A DNA stretch of 55,700 bases from Oscillospiraceae bacterium. Its GTDB lineage: Bacteria; Bacillota; Clostridia; Oscillospirales; CAG-272. The stretch lies in contig SVTF01000012.1 in assembly GCA_015063905.1 (NCBI GenBank), positions 1-55,700 on the forward strand, read 5' to 3'. The position numbers were made by a program, and so were the translations under genes. Under the pieces are notes generated by a model, which made no database searches, was not told the DNA's origin, and saw only the letters and a list, made by a program, of their open reading frames with translations. Positions 26,536-35,400 of the stretch are shown in pieces; the stretch's first letter is position 1, and the number at the start of each line of letters is the position of its first letter.

Positions 26536-27581
26536 TCGAGAATAACTCCTTCGTCGCCATTAATTATCTCGCCTATAACGTATGCGATCTCACCGTTCGC
26601 CTCGAGTATCTCAAGTGCCTTGTCAACCTCATTTGCCGGCACCACAACACTCATGCCAACGCCCATATTATACGTATTATACATATCTCTCTCAGGAACG
26701 TTGCCCGTCTTGGCGATAAGATCGAATATGGGAAGAACTCGCACTGCGCTCTTATCGATCTTAGCAGTAAGTCCCCGAGGGATGGATCTCGGGATGTTTT
26801 CATAAAATCCTCCGCCCGTGATGTGCGAGATGCCCTTTACGTCCACCTTTTCAAGAAGCGCGAGAATGCTCTTGACATAGATCTTTGTTGGAGTCAACAA
26901 GGTCTCGGCAATGCTCTTTCCGCCGAGCGCGTCACAAGGAACATAAAGAGTATCGGGATTCTTGTCTATATCAAACACTTTACGGCACAAGGAAAATCCG
27001 TTGGAATGAACTCCGGTGGACGCAAGCGCTATAACCACGTCACCCTCAGCCATTCTTGTATTATCAAGAATCTTTTTCTTATCAACGATGCCAACCGCAA
27101 ATCCAGCAAGATCATAATCCTCAACAGGCATCATGCCGGGATGTTCTGCGGTCTCTCCGCCAATGAGTGCCGCGCCGGACTGAACGCAGCCCTCAGCAAC
27201 ACCGCCAACTATCGCCGCGATCTTTTCGGGAACGTTTTTGCCACAAGCTATGTAATCAAGGAAAAACAAAGGCCTTGCTCCGCAGCAGATTATGTCGTTT
27301 ACACACATTGCAACCGCATCAATACCGATGGTATCGTGCTTGTCCATAAGAATTGCCATTTTGACCTTAGTTCCGCAACCGTCGGTTCCGGAAACCAGAA
27401 CAGGCTCTTCCATTCCCGCAACAGCAAGTCCAAAGCAACCGCCAAATCCGCCTACATCGTCAAGGCAGCCCTCATTTTTTGTTCTTGCAATGTGCTTTTT
27501 CATAAGCTCCACGGCCTTGTATCCCGCGGTAATATCAACGCCCGCCGCAGCGTAGCTTTCCGATCTTGAATTATTGTGCAT
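26532..27581 (-). CDS. purM: Phosphoribosylformylglycinamidine cyclo-ligase
   Basis: Cyclises FGAM to AIR with ATP (step 5). The 349-residue protein shows YAAAGVDITAGYKAVE near the N-terminus, GTDGCGTKVK, and the GGETAEHPGM motif of the PurM/ThiL ATP-binding fold. GTGAGGA precedes the ATG. It is followed directly by purN. Confidence 0.97.
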   Translation of the reverse strand: MHNNSRSESYAAAGVDITAGYKAVELMKKHIARTKNEGCLDDVGGFGGCFGLAVAGMEEPVLVSGTDGCGTKVKMAILMDKHDTIGIDAVAMCVNDIICCGARPLFFLDYIACGKNVPEKIAAIVGGVAEGCVQSGAALIGGETAEHPGMMPVEDYDLAGFAVGIVDKKKILDNTRMAEGDVVIALASTGVHSNGFSLCRKVFDIDKNPDTLYVPCDALGGKSIAETLLTPTKIYVKSILALLEKVDVKGISHITGGGFYENIPRSIPRGLTAKIDKSAVRVLPIFDLIAKTGNVPERDMYNTYNMGVGMSVVVPANEVDKALEILEANGEIAYVIGEIINGDEGVILE

Positions 27582-27660
27582 ATTTATATCCTCACTTTAC
27601 TAAATCAACTCTTAACTTTGGAGCAAGCGGACACGGCTTAGCCTCCGTCGGACTCCGCGC

Positions 27661-29085
27661 TTATTCTCTTCCGTCCCAGCAATACGTACAAAGCTCGTCG
27701 CGGTCTATTCCTATAGCCTTAACGATACCCTCAAGCGATTGGAACTCGAGAGAAGCAAACTTTAGCTTTTTACATATTCTCTGACGCAGCTTGCGGCCTC
27801 TTTCGGTATTTCCGTCACTGTACTCGGAAATATATTTTAGCCCCTCCTCGCCCTCAAGCTCTACTATGGTCTTTCGCGCGATAAGCTCCATATCGCTGGT
27901 CGAACGCGAAAAATTCAAATACTTACAGGAGTACATGATGGGAGGACAAGCGGAACGCATATGAACCTCTTTTGCTCCGTTTGCGTAAAGAAACTCAACA
28001 GTTTCGCGCAGCTGTGTTCCGCGCACTATAGAATCATCAACAAAAAGCAGCTTTTTTCCTTCTATCAGCTCATGTACGGGAATAAGCTTCATTTTCGCGA
28101 CCTTTTTTCTATCAGCCTGCTTTGCGGTTGTGAAGCTGCGGGGCCACGTGGGCGTATATTTGATAAAGGGGCGCGCAAACGGTATCTCGCTCTTGTTGGC
28201 ATATCCTATCGCGTGAGGCGTTCCCGAATCGGGCACTCCGCACACGTAGTCTATTTCCTCGGACACGCCCTGCGCTTTATCATTTTCGCAAAGTATCTCT
28301 CCGTTGCGATATCTCATTGCCTCAACGTTTATCCCCTCGTATTTCGCAGTTGGATAACCGTAGTACGACCAAAGAAAAGCGCAAACCTTCTTTTTGCTTT
28401 GAGGCGCAGAGAGTGTTAGTATCGCATCGGGCGTGACAGAAACTATTTCCGCCGGTCCAAGCTCCTTTTCGTCCTCATATCCAAGCTTCTGATACGCAAA
28501 GGACTCGAATGACACCGCATAGCCGTCCTCGTTTTTTCCAATAAGCACTGGCAATCTTCCCGCCTTATCCCTTGCGGCAATAAGCTCACCGCCTTCTTTA
28601 AGGATCAGAATGGACGAGGTTCCGTCTATCACGTCCTGCGCAAAGCGTATGCCGTCCACAAAATTGTCTTTTTGGTTTATAAGCGCCGCTACGAGCTCAG
28701 TCGAATTGACCGCGCCGCTCGTCATGGCGTTAAAATGCGCTCCGCTCACAGAAAAGAATCTGTCAATAAGCTCATCAGAGTTATTTATCACGCCAATTGT
28801 ACATATAGCATACGTTCCAAGCTTGGAGCGTATCAGCAGCGGCTGAGGATCGCTGTCACTTATGCTGCCAACCGCCGCGCATCCGCACATATCCTCAAAA
28901 ACCTTCTCAAACTTTGTTCTGAAAGGAGAGTTGGATATATTATGTATCTCGCGTTGCAAACCGATCTCGGCATCATACGCCGCCATTCCCGCCCTTTTGG
29001 TTCCAAGATGAGAATGATAATCAGTACCGAAAAACACGTCCATAAGACACTCTTTTTTCGAGGTTATTCCAAAAAATCCACCCAT
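27661..29085 (-). CDS. purF: PurF-like amidophosphoribosyltransferase lacking the glutaminase nucleophile
   Basis: A 474-residue PurF-family protein, placed to make phosphoribosylamine from PRPP (step 1). The C-terminal phosphoribosyltransferase domain is intact, with the PRPP loop [13 protein letters not shown] and the conserved CGVPDSGTP. The N-terminal Ntn glutaminase domain keeps the fold (GGFFGI start) but not the site. The first residue after Met is Gly where active enzymes have Cys; the Arg-containing segment before AQP is replaced by [15 protein letters not shown] is replaced by a TIGVINN stretch; and the SDSE aspartate is lost (VNSTE). It should therefore use free ammonia or another nitrogen route, or act in a different reaction. 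Related Cys-less paralogues exist in some anaerobes, as far as I recall. It lies between purE and purM. Confidence 0.85.
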   Translation of the reverse strand: MGGFFGITSKKECLMDVFFGTDYHSHLGTKRAGMAAYDAEIGLQREIHNISNSPFRTKFEKVFEDMCGCAAVGSISDSDPQPLLIRSKLGTYAICTIGVINNSDELIDRFFSVSGAHFNAMTSGAVNSTELVAALINQKDNFVDGIRFAQDVIDGTSSILILKEGGELIAARDKAGRLPVLIGKNEDGYAVSFESFAYQKLGYEDEKELGPAEIVSVTPDAILTLSAPQSKKKVCAFLWSYYGYPTAKYEGINVEAMRYRNGEILCENDKAQGVSEEIDYVCGVPDSGTPHAIGYANKSEIPFARPFIKYTPTWPRSFTTAKQADRKKVAKMKLIPVHELIEGKKLLFVDDSIVRGTQLRETVEFLYANGAKEVHMRSACPPIMYSCKYLNFSRSTSDMELIARKTIVELEGEEGLKYISEYSDGNTERGRKLRQRICKKLKFASLEFQSLEGIVKAIGIDRDELCTYCWDGRE

Positions 29086-29135
29086 TGTTTTACCTGCCTT
29101 TTCGGATATAAATTTTCATTATCGGGTTTTATTGA

Positions 29136-29630
29136 TTATTTATTATATTCAGCCTCTATTGCCGCGTTTTTCTCAAGCACCGCGCGCGCATCCGCCTCTC
29201 TCTTTGCCACAAGCTTGTTGGCAAGCTCGTCGCAAGACAAGGCAAGTATCTCGGCACATAACAAAGCAGCATTGGTAGCTCCGTCTATCGCCACGGTTGC
29301 CACGGGAATTCCGGAGGGCATCATAACAGTTGACAAAAGAGCATCTATGCCGTCAAGATTTGAGGACTTGCAGGGTATACCTATAACGGGAAGAGTGGTA
29401 TTTGCCGCAACGGCGCCCGCAAGATGAGCTGCCATTCCCGCAGCCGCAATGATCACTCCAAAACCGTTTTGCTTTGCATTGCGCGAAAACTCAGCCGCCT
29501 CAAAGGGTGTGCGGTGAGCCGAATATACGTGTACCTCGTAAGGTATTCCAAGGCTGTCAAGCGTATCAATTGCCTTTTTTACAACAGGCATATCGCTTGC
29601 GCTTCCCATAACTATGCCAACTTTTTTCAT
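29136..29630 (-). CDS. purE: N5-carboxyaminoimidazole ribonucleotide mutase
   Basis: Rearranges N5-CAIR to CAIR, or carboxylates AIR in class II forms (step 6). It has 164 residues, with the family signature [11 protein letters not shown], the substrate loop SAHRTP and [14 protein letters not shown]. No purK is present in the window, so class I versus II is open. It is the first gene of the purine operon: GGAGG is eight bases before the ATG, behind the ZTP riboswitch leader. Confidence 0.96.
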   Translation of the reverse strand: MKKVGIVMGSASDMPVVKKAIDTLDSLGIPYEVHVYSAHRTPFEAAEFSRNAKQNGFGVIIAAAGMAAHLAGAVAANTTLPVIGIPCKSSNLDGIDALLSTVMMPSGIPVATVAIDGATNAALLCAEILALSCDELANKLVAKREADARAVLEKNAAIEAEYNK

Positions 29631-29668
29631 TTCAAGGTCCTCCGTTTTTTAAAATCAAAATAAAGAAT

Positions 29669-29705
29669 GGGCGCACTTATCCTATACAAAGGAATAAGTG
29701 TGCCC
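29669..29705 (-). terminator. Riboswitch-controlled terminator before purE
   Basis: GGGCGCACTTATCC (29669-29682) pairs with 29691-29705, and the transcribed strand then runs into a T-rich tract. The 5' arm of the hairpin uses the GGGCA that ends the aptamer, so ligand-stabilised aptamer and terminator exclude each other. This is the expected on-switch arrangement. Confidence 0.88.
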
Positions 29706-29800
29706 AGACGGTCGGCAGGGATGTCAAAACAGACATTTCCCATATGTAAAATTTCTGTTCCACCGTGGGCAAATCCACATAAATCCGTCAGTCGCAGAAA
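29701..29800 (-). ncRNA. ZTP (pfl) riboswitch aptamer controlling the pur operon
   Basis: On the transcribed strand: P1 arm TTTCTG (29800-29795), the conserved CGACTGACGG, an inner hairpin GTGG...CCAC, GGTGGAA, the closing P1 arm CAGAAA, a linker hairpin (GGGAAATGTC with GACATCCC), and the hallmark CCGACCGTCTGGGCA ending at 29701. This matches the ZMP/ZTP-sensing pfl motif in element order and conserved bases. Known members switch on purine and one-carbon genes when AICAR phosphates accumulate because 10-formyl-THF is low. Here it leads purE...purH...fhs, exactly such a gene set. The overlapping terminator follows. Confidence 0.92.
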
Positions 29801-29818
29801 TTTTTTATCAACACAGAT

Positions 29819-29847
29819 ATGATACCATAAAACGCCACAATTGTCAA
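29819..29847 (-). promoter_or_regulatory. Promoter of the pur operon
   Basis: On the - strand, TTGACA (29847-29842) and TATCAT (29824-29819) with a 17-bp spacer. Transcription would begin about 12 bases before the first riboswitch stem, leaving a leader of about 180 bases to purE. Confidence 0.82.
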
Positions 29848-29911
29848 TAGACTTTAAGCACTACTTACAGACTATTTGCGCCCTAATTTTAGTCACTTTG
29901 ACATCACGCCG

Positions 29912-30655
29912 TTACATCATTGGCGTGGCATCGGACAGCAGCTCGTCAATCGCACCCATCATATTGACCAATTTAGCAGAATAGCCCTTGGAACAAATGA
30001 CGTTTATCGCCTCATTCATATTGGACGGCCGCTCTGTGATATTGTGACAATCCGATCCCAAGGCATGTATACTGTTTGAATGTATCAGCCTCAAAATTCT
30101 TCTTCCCGATATAAACCTTAAAAATGGATCGGCATTAGCCTGCATAAGCACTCGATGTGTTTTCAGCTTGAAGAACTTTTCGTTGTCAACGTAGTGAAAA
30201 TATCTGTCTATGTGAGCAAGGACAACCTTAATTCCTAACTCGGAGCGCATTTTGCACACCTCGTTTACCACTACGTCCGTCCACCTGCAAAACGGCATTT
30301 CAAGCAGCATCACGTCTGTTCCTTGTATGCAAAGATCCCTTATATTTTTATAAAGCGACATTCCGCCAAAATAAGCCACCTCAGCTCCTATTAAGATTTC
30401 CGGAATCTCTCTTTTATCGATCTCTTGAAAGCTTAGATAGGATCGGAGCATAGTCACGGACTCGCTTCTTCTCTTCAAAAATGATACGGGATCCTCCTGC
30501 TTTGGATAAAAGTGCGGTGTAGCCACAACTCTATCCACTCCCTGCGACTTCAACATCCTGAGCATTTGCAAGGATTCCTCTACACTTCTGCTTCCGTCAT
30601 CCATAAATGGAAGAATATGTGAATGAAAATCGGTTATTTTAACATCAGCTTTCAT
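29912..30655 (-). CDS. PHP-type tyrosine-protein phosphatase (CpsB/YwqE-like)
   Basis: A 247-residue manganese-dependent phosphatase of the PHP fold that dephosphorylates the bacterial tyrosine kinase (BY-kinase) controlling capsule or exopolysaccharide export. Metal motifs are DFHSHILPFMDDGSRS at the N-terminus, ATPHFYP, and a C-terminal GSDCHN. The start ATG has GGAG nine bases upstream. It follows the cognate kinase gene after a terminator, so it is expressed by read-through or from a weak promoter I cannot place. No clear terminator separates it from the purE promoter. Confidence 0.9.
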   Translation of the reverse strand: MKADVKITDFHSHILPFMDDGSRSVEESLQMLRMLKSQGVDRVVATPHFYPKQEDPVSFLKRRSESVTMLRSYLSFQEIDKREIPEILIGAEVAYFGGMSLYKNIRDLCIQGTDVMLLEMPFCRWTDVVVNEVCKMRSELGIKVVLAHIDRYFHYVDNEKFFKLKTHRVLMQANADPFLRFISGRRILRLIHSNSIHALGSDCHNITERPSNMNEAINVICSKGYSAKLVNMMGAIDELLSDATPMM

Positions 30656-30699
30656 TTTTTTAGCTCCGCCTCTCCCTTCTCATAATTTTTCAATAAGCT

Positions 30700-30734
30700 A
30701 AATAAAACCGAGCTTTAAGTACTCGGTTTTATTT
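30700..30734 (-). terminator. Terminator after the tyrosine kinase gene
   Basis: AAATAAAACCGAG (30700-30712) pairs with 30722-30734 around a 9-base loop, with a T-rich 3' arm. It lies between the kinase stop and the phosphatase start, so phosphatase expression would depend on partial read-through. Confidence 0.78.
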
Positions 30735-30738
30735 TATG

Positions 30739-31449
30739 TCATGCTTTCTTGTAATATTTAGTTGGCTTGTAATATCTCGCGTGTCCTCTGGACTCTATCT
30801 TGTTATATACAAATCCAACCACCTTGGCGTTTGCAAATTCAAGCTGTCTTATAGTCTCCACCACGTCCTTGCGTCTGGCACTGTTATGCCTTACAACAAT
30901 GATTACTCCGTCAATATACTTGGACAACGCCAACGCGTCCGCAACAGACAGAACGGGCGGAAGGTCAACGATAATATAATCATATTTTTGGCGGCATCCG
31001 TCAAGAAATTCCTTCATTCTCTGTGATCCGATAAGCTCTGACGGGTTTGGAGGAATATCTCCCGACGTGATTATGTCAAGATTATCCAGCATCATTGCCT
31101 TGTGTATCTTCACGTCTTCGTTGCCCGCAAGAACGTTGGAAAGTCCGGGAGACATTTCCAATTCCAGCGTAAAGCAAACGGATGGGCGACGCATATCCGC
31201 ATCGATAAGCAATACCTTGTTTCCACCGTCAGCCAAGGAATACGCAAGATTCATCGAAGTAGTACTCTTTCCCTCCTGAGGGCAGGCGCTGCTCACGCCA
31301 AGCACTCTTCCGCCCGTCTGATCGGGAAAAGCAAAAGATATATTAGTTCTTAAAAGGTTATACGCTTCCTTGGACGCAAAGCTGAGCTCCTCGCCAATTC
31401 TTGCGGTCTTCTTTCTGTTTTTTATTCCACTGTAATATTTAGTATTCAT
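30739..31449 (-). CDS. Bacterial tyrosine kinase, CpsD/CapB type
   Basis: A 236-residue cytoplasmic tyrosine kinase that autophosphorylates and, with its membrane partner, controls polysaccharide polymerisation and export. Walker A is PQEGKSTTS (about 57-65), Walker A' LLIDADMRRP (about 80-89) and Walker B YDYIIVDLPPV. The C-terminus carries a tyrosine cluster, YYKPTKYYKK, the autophosphorylation tail. GGGAG lies six bases before the ATG. It follows the CpsC-like gene by 47 bp; the split into two polypeptides is the Gram-positive arrangement. Confidence 0.93.
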   Translation of the reverse strand: MNTKYYSGIKNRKKTARIGEELSFASKEAYNLLRTNISFAFPDQTGGRVLGVSSACPQEGKSTTSMNLAYSLADGGNKVLLIDADMRRPSVCFTLELEMSPGLSNVLAGNEDVKIHKAMMLDNLDIITSGDIPPNPSELIGSQRMKEFLDGCRQKYDYIIVDLPPVLSVADALALSKYIDGVIIVVRHNSARRKDVVETIRQLEFANAKVVGFVYNKIESRGHARYYKPTKYYKKA

Positions 31450-31496
31450 TCATTACTCCCAATATACCACTGTCAATTTTACAAGCGGCAGTTGAA

Positions 31497-32273
31497 TTAG
31501 TTATTTTTTTTACTGGAATAATACTTGTGATCGTATCTGTATTCTGTCGAGCTTGCATCAGGAATAACGGCAAGCAACGGAATGCTGTCTCCAAAGTTGG
31601 CAATAAGCCATTCCTCCGACTGAAGACGGTTGCTGGCAAAGTGCGCGATAATGATAGCTATACAGCTTAGCAACGCGCCGACCACGGCTCCCACAAGAGT
31701 GTTAAGCGTTTTGTTGGGAGATATCAGGGCTCCCTTTTCCGGTCTGTCAACGACCTTACCCTCAGCGCCACCCTTGGCAAGAAGATCGTCCTTGGAAACG
31801 CCCTCGCAGAATGCCTCTATTACCTTTTCGGCAACTACCTTTGCCTCATCGGCATCCGGACTTGTGACCGCAACGGTAAAATACTTTGAATCAACCGTGC
31901 TTTGCGCGCTTACCATAGATTCCAATATCTTAACGTTATACTCCTTGCGGAAGCGGTTTCCGTTGTTTTCCGGAAAATCATACGCATTGAGATTATCCGC
32001 CGCCTTCTGGAGAACCACGTTTCCTGTAATAACAGTTGCGCAGTCTCTGGAAATAACGTATCCAAAGTTAGCGTCGGTAACCGAGTTAGTTGAATCGTCC
32101 GTAGTATGTACACCCAATATAGCAGTTGACTTGTACATAGGAACAACCAGATATTGTGTATATGCGAATGCAATAAGCGCTCCAATGACAACGGCAATTA
32201 CTACCGCCCACCATTTTTTCAGAATTGCCTTAAACAACTCCGATACAGAAACCTCATAAATTCCTTCGTTCAT
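31497..32273 (-). CDS. Polysaccharide chain-length/export protein, Wzz/CpsC-like
   Basis: A 258-residue membrane protein with two transmembrane segments (about 20-40 and 190-215) flanking an extracellular domain, the Wzz/CpsC topology. It sets chain length and activates the tyrosine kinase encoded next. The short cytoplasmic tail carries tyrosines (YRYDHKYYSS). The start is ATG 32273, with GGAG before it; an in-frame TTG four codons upstream overlaps that ribosome site and is rejected. First gene of its unit, with promoter at 32334-32362. No glycosyltransferases are visible in the window. Confidence 0.9.
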   Translation of the reverse strand: MNEGIYEVSVSELFKAILKKWWAVVIAVVIGALIAFAYTQYLVVPMYKSTAILGVHTTDDSTNSVTDANFGYVISRDCATVITGNVVLQKAADNLNAYDFPENNGNRFRKEYNVKILESMVSAQSTVDSKYFTVAVTSPDADEAKVVAEKVIEAFCEGVSKDDLLAKGGAEGKVVDRPEKGALISPNKTLNTLVGAVVGALLSCIAIIIAHFASNRLQSEEWLIANFGDSIPLLAVIPDASSTEYRYDHKYYSSKKNN

Positions 32274-32333
32274 AATCTTCTCCAAAGCTTATAGTAAACA
32301 AGCGCGGCACAGTACCGACATCTTATTCATTTA

Positions 32334-32362
32334 ATTATAACATTTCGACACAGCTTTGTCAA
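32334..32362 (-). promoter_or_regulatory. Promoter of the CpsC-CpsD unit
   Basis: On the - strand, TTGACA (32362-32357) and TATAAT (32339-32334) with a 17-bp spacer, about 60 bp before the CpsC-like start. Confidence 0.85.
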
Positions 32363-32405
32363 GGGAGAAACTTTAAATTACGAAATTTTCCGAAAAACCA
32401 AGCAA

Positions 32406-32432
32406 AAGTCCCCCTCTGCACGAGGGGGACTT
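32406..32432 (-). terminator. Terminator of lipoprotein gene 1
   Basis: AAGTCCCCCTC (32406-32416) pairs with GAGGGGGACTT (32422-32432) around a 5-base loop, ending about 25 bp after the stop of the gene at 32458. On the - strand a TTTTGCTTGG tract follows. Confidence 0.85.
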
Positions 32433-32457
32433 GCTATTAAGTTCAGAATTTATCAAA

Positions 32458-35400
32458 TCACTGTGCATTTTCAGCAGCTACCTTATCGGAAACTGTAACA
32501 TATGCGTCATCGTTTGCGTTGTCCCAGTTGGTGTAGAGCACCTCTGCGTCACTTCCCGTAACTTCGGCAACCTCTGCCCAGCTGTCTACAACCGCAAAGT
32601 AAGCTATATCGAGATATTCTCCACCTCTGACTCCGCTTGTATTTCCGTTGCCGTACTTCAAACAGAACACTCCGGCGGGGGCATTTGCGTCATCATATGT
32701 GGTTATCGATGCCGCCGCCACCATCTTCTCTATATCTATAACGTAAGTCGTCCATTCATCCGTTTCAAGAATGTTCGTTTCACGTCTTGCTGTATAGCCA
32801 TCGGTATGTTGTATAGCTCCCTCCGAATCCGCCGTGGATATCTTCCATCCCAAAGCTTCCTTGGAGTTTGTTCTCATTCTCAGAACAAAATACTTGCCTG
32901 CTCCGCCGACCAAAGACTGACCTGCTCCGTCCGTATATCCGTCGGAGCCCGACGCGCCTGTGGAATTGTTCTTTGAATCCGAGGGATGTCCAAATGCGGT
33001 AAGCGGTATTGTTCCGCCCGCATTCGCAACGTTTATCCTCTGGTACAGATCGCCCGAGGTTGGATCGTAGGATACATGACCAATATTGCTGGAGCAAGAC
33101 CAGCTGTGATTGGTGTTGATAGTTCCGGGAGCGGTGTACAGATTTATCTCACCCGTAAACACCTTGTTACCCGAAACATCCATCGTTGCGGTTTCGCCAC
33201 ACACAACGCACTTGCCTGTAGATTGATTAAAGGTGTGTCCACCGGTATGGCATTCCATCTTGCCGGCTGCGCCCGCTTTCCAATCGGAAATAAGCTCTAC
33301 ATTGCTTTCCTGGCCCACAACCGCGGTAACCTCGGTTATGTTATCACAAACGGCAAAGTATGCGATGTCTATATATCTGGACGCCTCGTCAACTACATCT
33401 GTACCGACCCAAACGTCAAAGTACATACCAATAGCAACGTTTGTAACATTTTCGTCCTCGCCGTGATAATAATTGCTGCCAAGGGACTCAATATCAACAA
33501 CGATCACGCGCCATACGTCCTGAGTCTCGCTGACGTTTCGCGTTGAAACGAGAGCTGTGCCGGGGTTGGAAAGATTCCATACAGAATCAGGATTATTTGA
33601 GTTCACAAGGAAACGAAGAGCACTTGGACCGTGTACTCTGTACTTAAGCACAAAGTATTTACCTGAGCCGCCCTTTATAGTATCTCCCCCGTCATATCCA
33701 GCGGATGTATCCTGCTGCACACCAAAGCTTCTTATGGGCGTCTTGAGCGTTCCGTTAACAAACTCAAACGACGCTCCCTGCCCCAACTCGATTCTGTTAT
33801 AAATACAGTCACTTGAAAGCGTTCCCGTTGCAACACATTTGCTTCCGTCTCCGCCGCTTGCCCAGTTATTATACACCTGAGTAGGAGCAGAATAATAGTT
33901 TACATCATTGGACACAGTCCAAGATCTCATCTCATATCCGCAGATCTTACAATGATACTTATATGTGGTTGCGCTCTGTTCGGATATCATTTCAAGCGTT
34001 GTTGCGTCGGCACTGTGTGCCTCAACAGTATCTTGCTTGGAAATACCGCAGATCTCGCAATCTTCTATGATCTTGTGTCCGGCAGCGGTTATCTCATAGT
34101 GTCCGTCGGAATTGTCGCAAACACGCTCATAACCGCATATCGAGCAGATATTTGTGCCCTCGCCAAAGGAGTGAACTCCCTTGTGACAGGTCATGTTCAC
34201 ACCTTCCGAGCCTGCCCACGAGTCAAGGTACGACACCGTATCGTTACCAACAACGTAACCGACCTCGGTAATATCGTCGCATATTGCGAAATATGCGATA
34301 TCAACGTAGTCTGTTTCGGTTCCGCCCACACCGGGCTGGATCTGGAATCCAAACGCAGCATGCGTAAGCTCGCCGTTCTCGGCCACATAATACTTGGTGT
34401 CTATCTTGGAGAGATTGATCACGTAAGTAACCCACTCTCCAATTTGGAATTTGGATGCTCCACGCAGGTTGGGACTGTTATCTCTGCGGAATACGTTATC
34501 TGCAGAAGCGGGGCTTCCCGATCCATCCCAAGATCCAAAGCTCAACCATCCTATAGAGGTTCCGCCAACGCGTATCTTCATAACCGCGTATTTACCCGAG
34601 CCTCCGCTTATAGTATCGTTGAGGACAAGGAATCGACCGTTTGTTTTTCCGGATCCACCCGTTCCGTTGCTCAGTTTAACACTTCCAGACGTATTGAAAT
34701 CAATTCTGTTATACAGGAACGACTCGCTGCCGCTTGTATATCTGTCAATTGAGAAAATGTATTCTCCCTGAACCACAGAGGGTCCGCCCGTATTATAGTT
34801 ATTAGTTTGAAGACCGGGTACGGAATAGAAGTTAACGTCATTAGGGATCGTCCAAGTGTCCGCTCCATATCCGCAATCATAGCACCCGAGAGTATATGTC
34901 GTGGTTGTTTCGCCCTTGCTGATAAATACCAGTTTTCTTTCAGCATGGGGTGTATTCTCACTTTGAGCAGTTACCTGACATATAGCGCAATCTTCTTTAA
35001 CTCTGTGACCGTTAGCACTGGATGCGTAGTGATTCTTATCACAAGATTCGCTATAGCCGCACACCGTACACTTGCGACTTCTCCGACTGTATTCCCACTC
35101 GTGAGGCACCTTCGTAGTCTGTTGTGTCAACTGACAAATAGGACAATTCTCATCAACCGTATGGCCATTCTCATCAAACACAAAGTGATTTACGGTACAG
35201 GTCTCATCATAACCACACGTTGTACAAACTCGGCTCTTTATTCCGTACTGCCAATCGTGCTCGGACGCATTCTGCTCTTCTGTCATCTGGCAGATATCGC
35301 AAGTCTCTTTTATTCTGTGTCCGTTAGCATCAATAGCGTAATGTTCGTCAGACGTACAAGTTTCGCTATATCCGCACGTAGTACACTTGCGATTCTTGTC

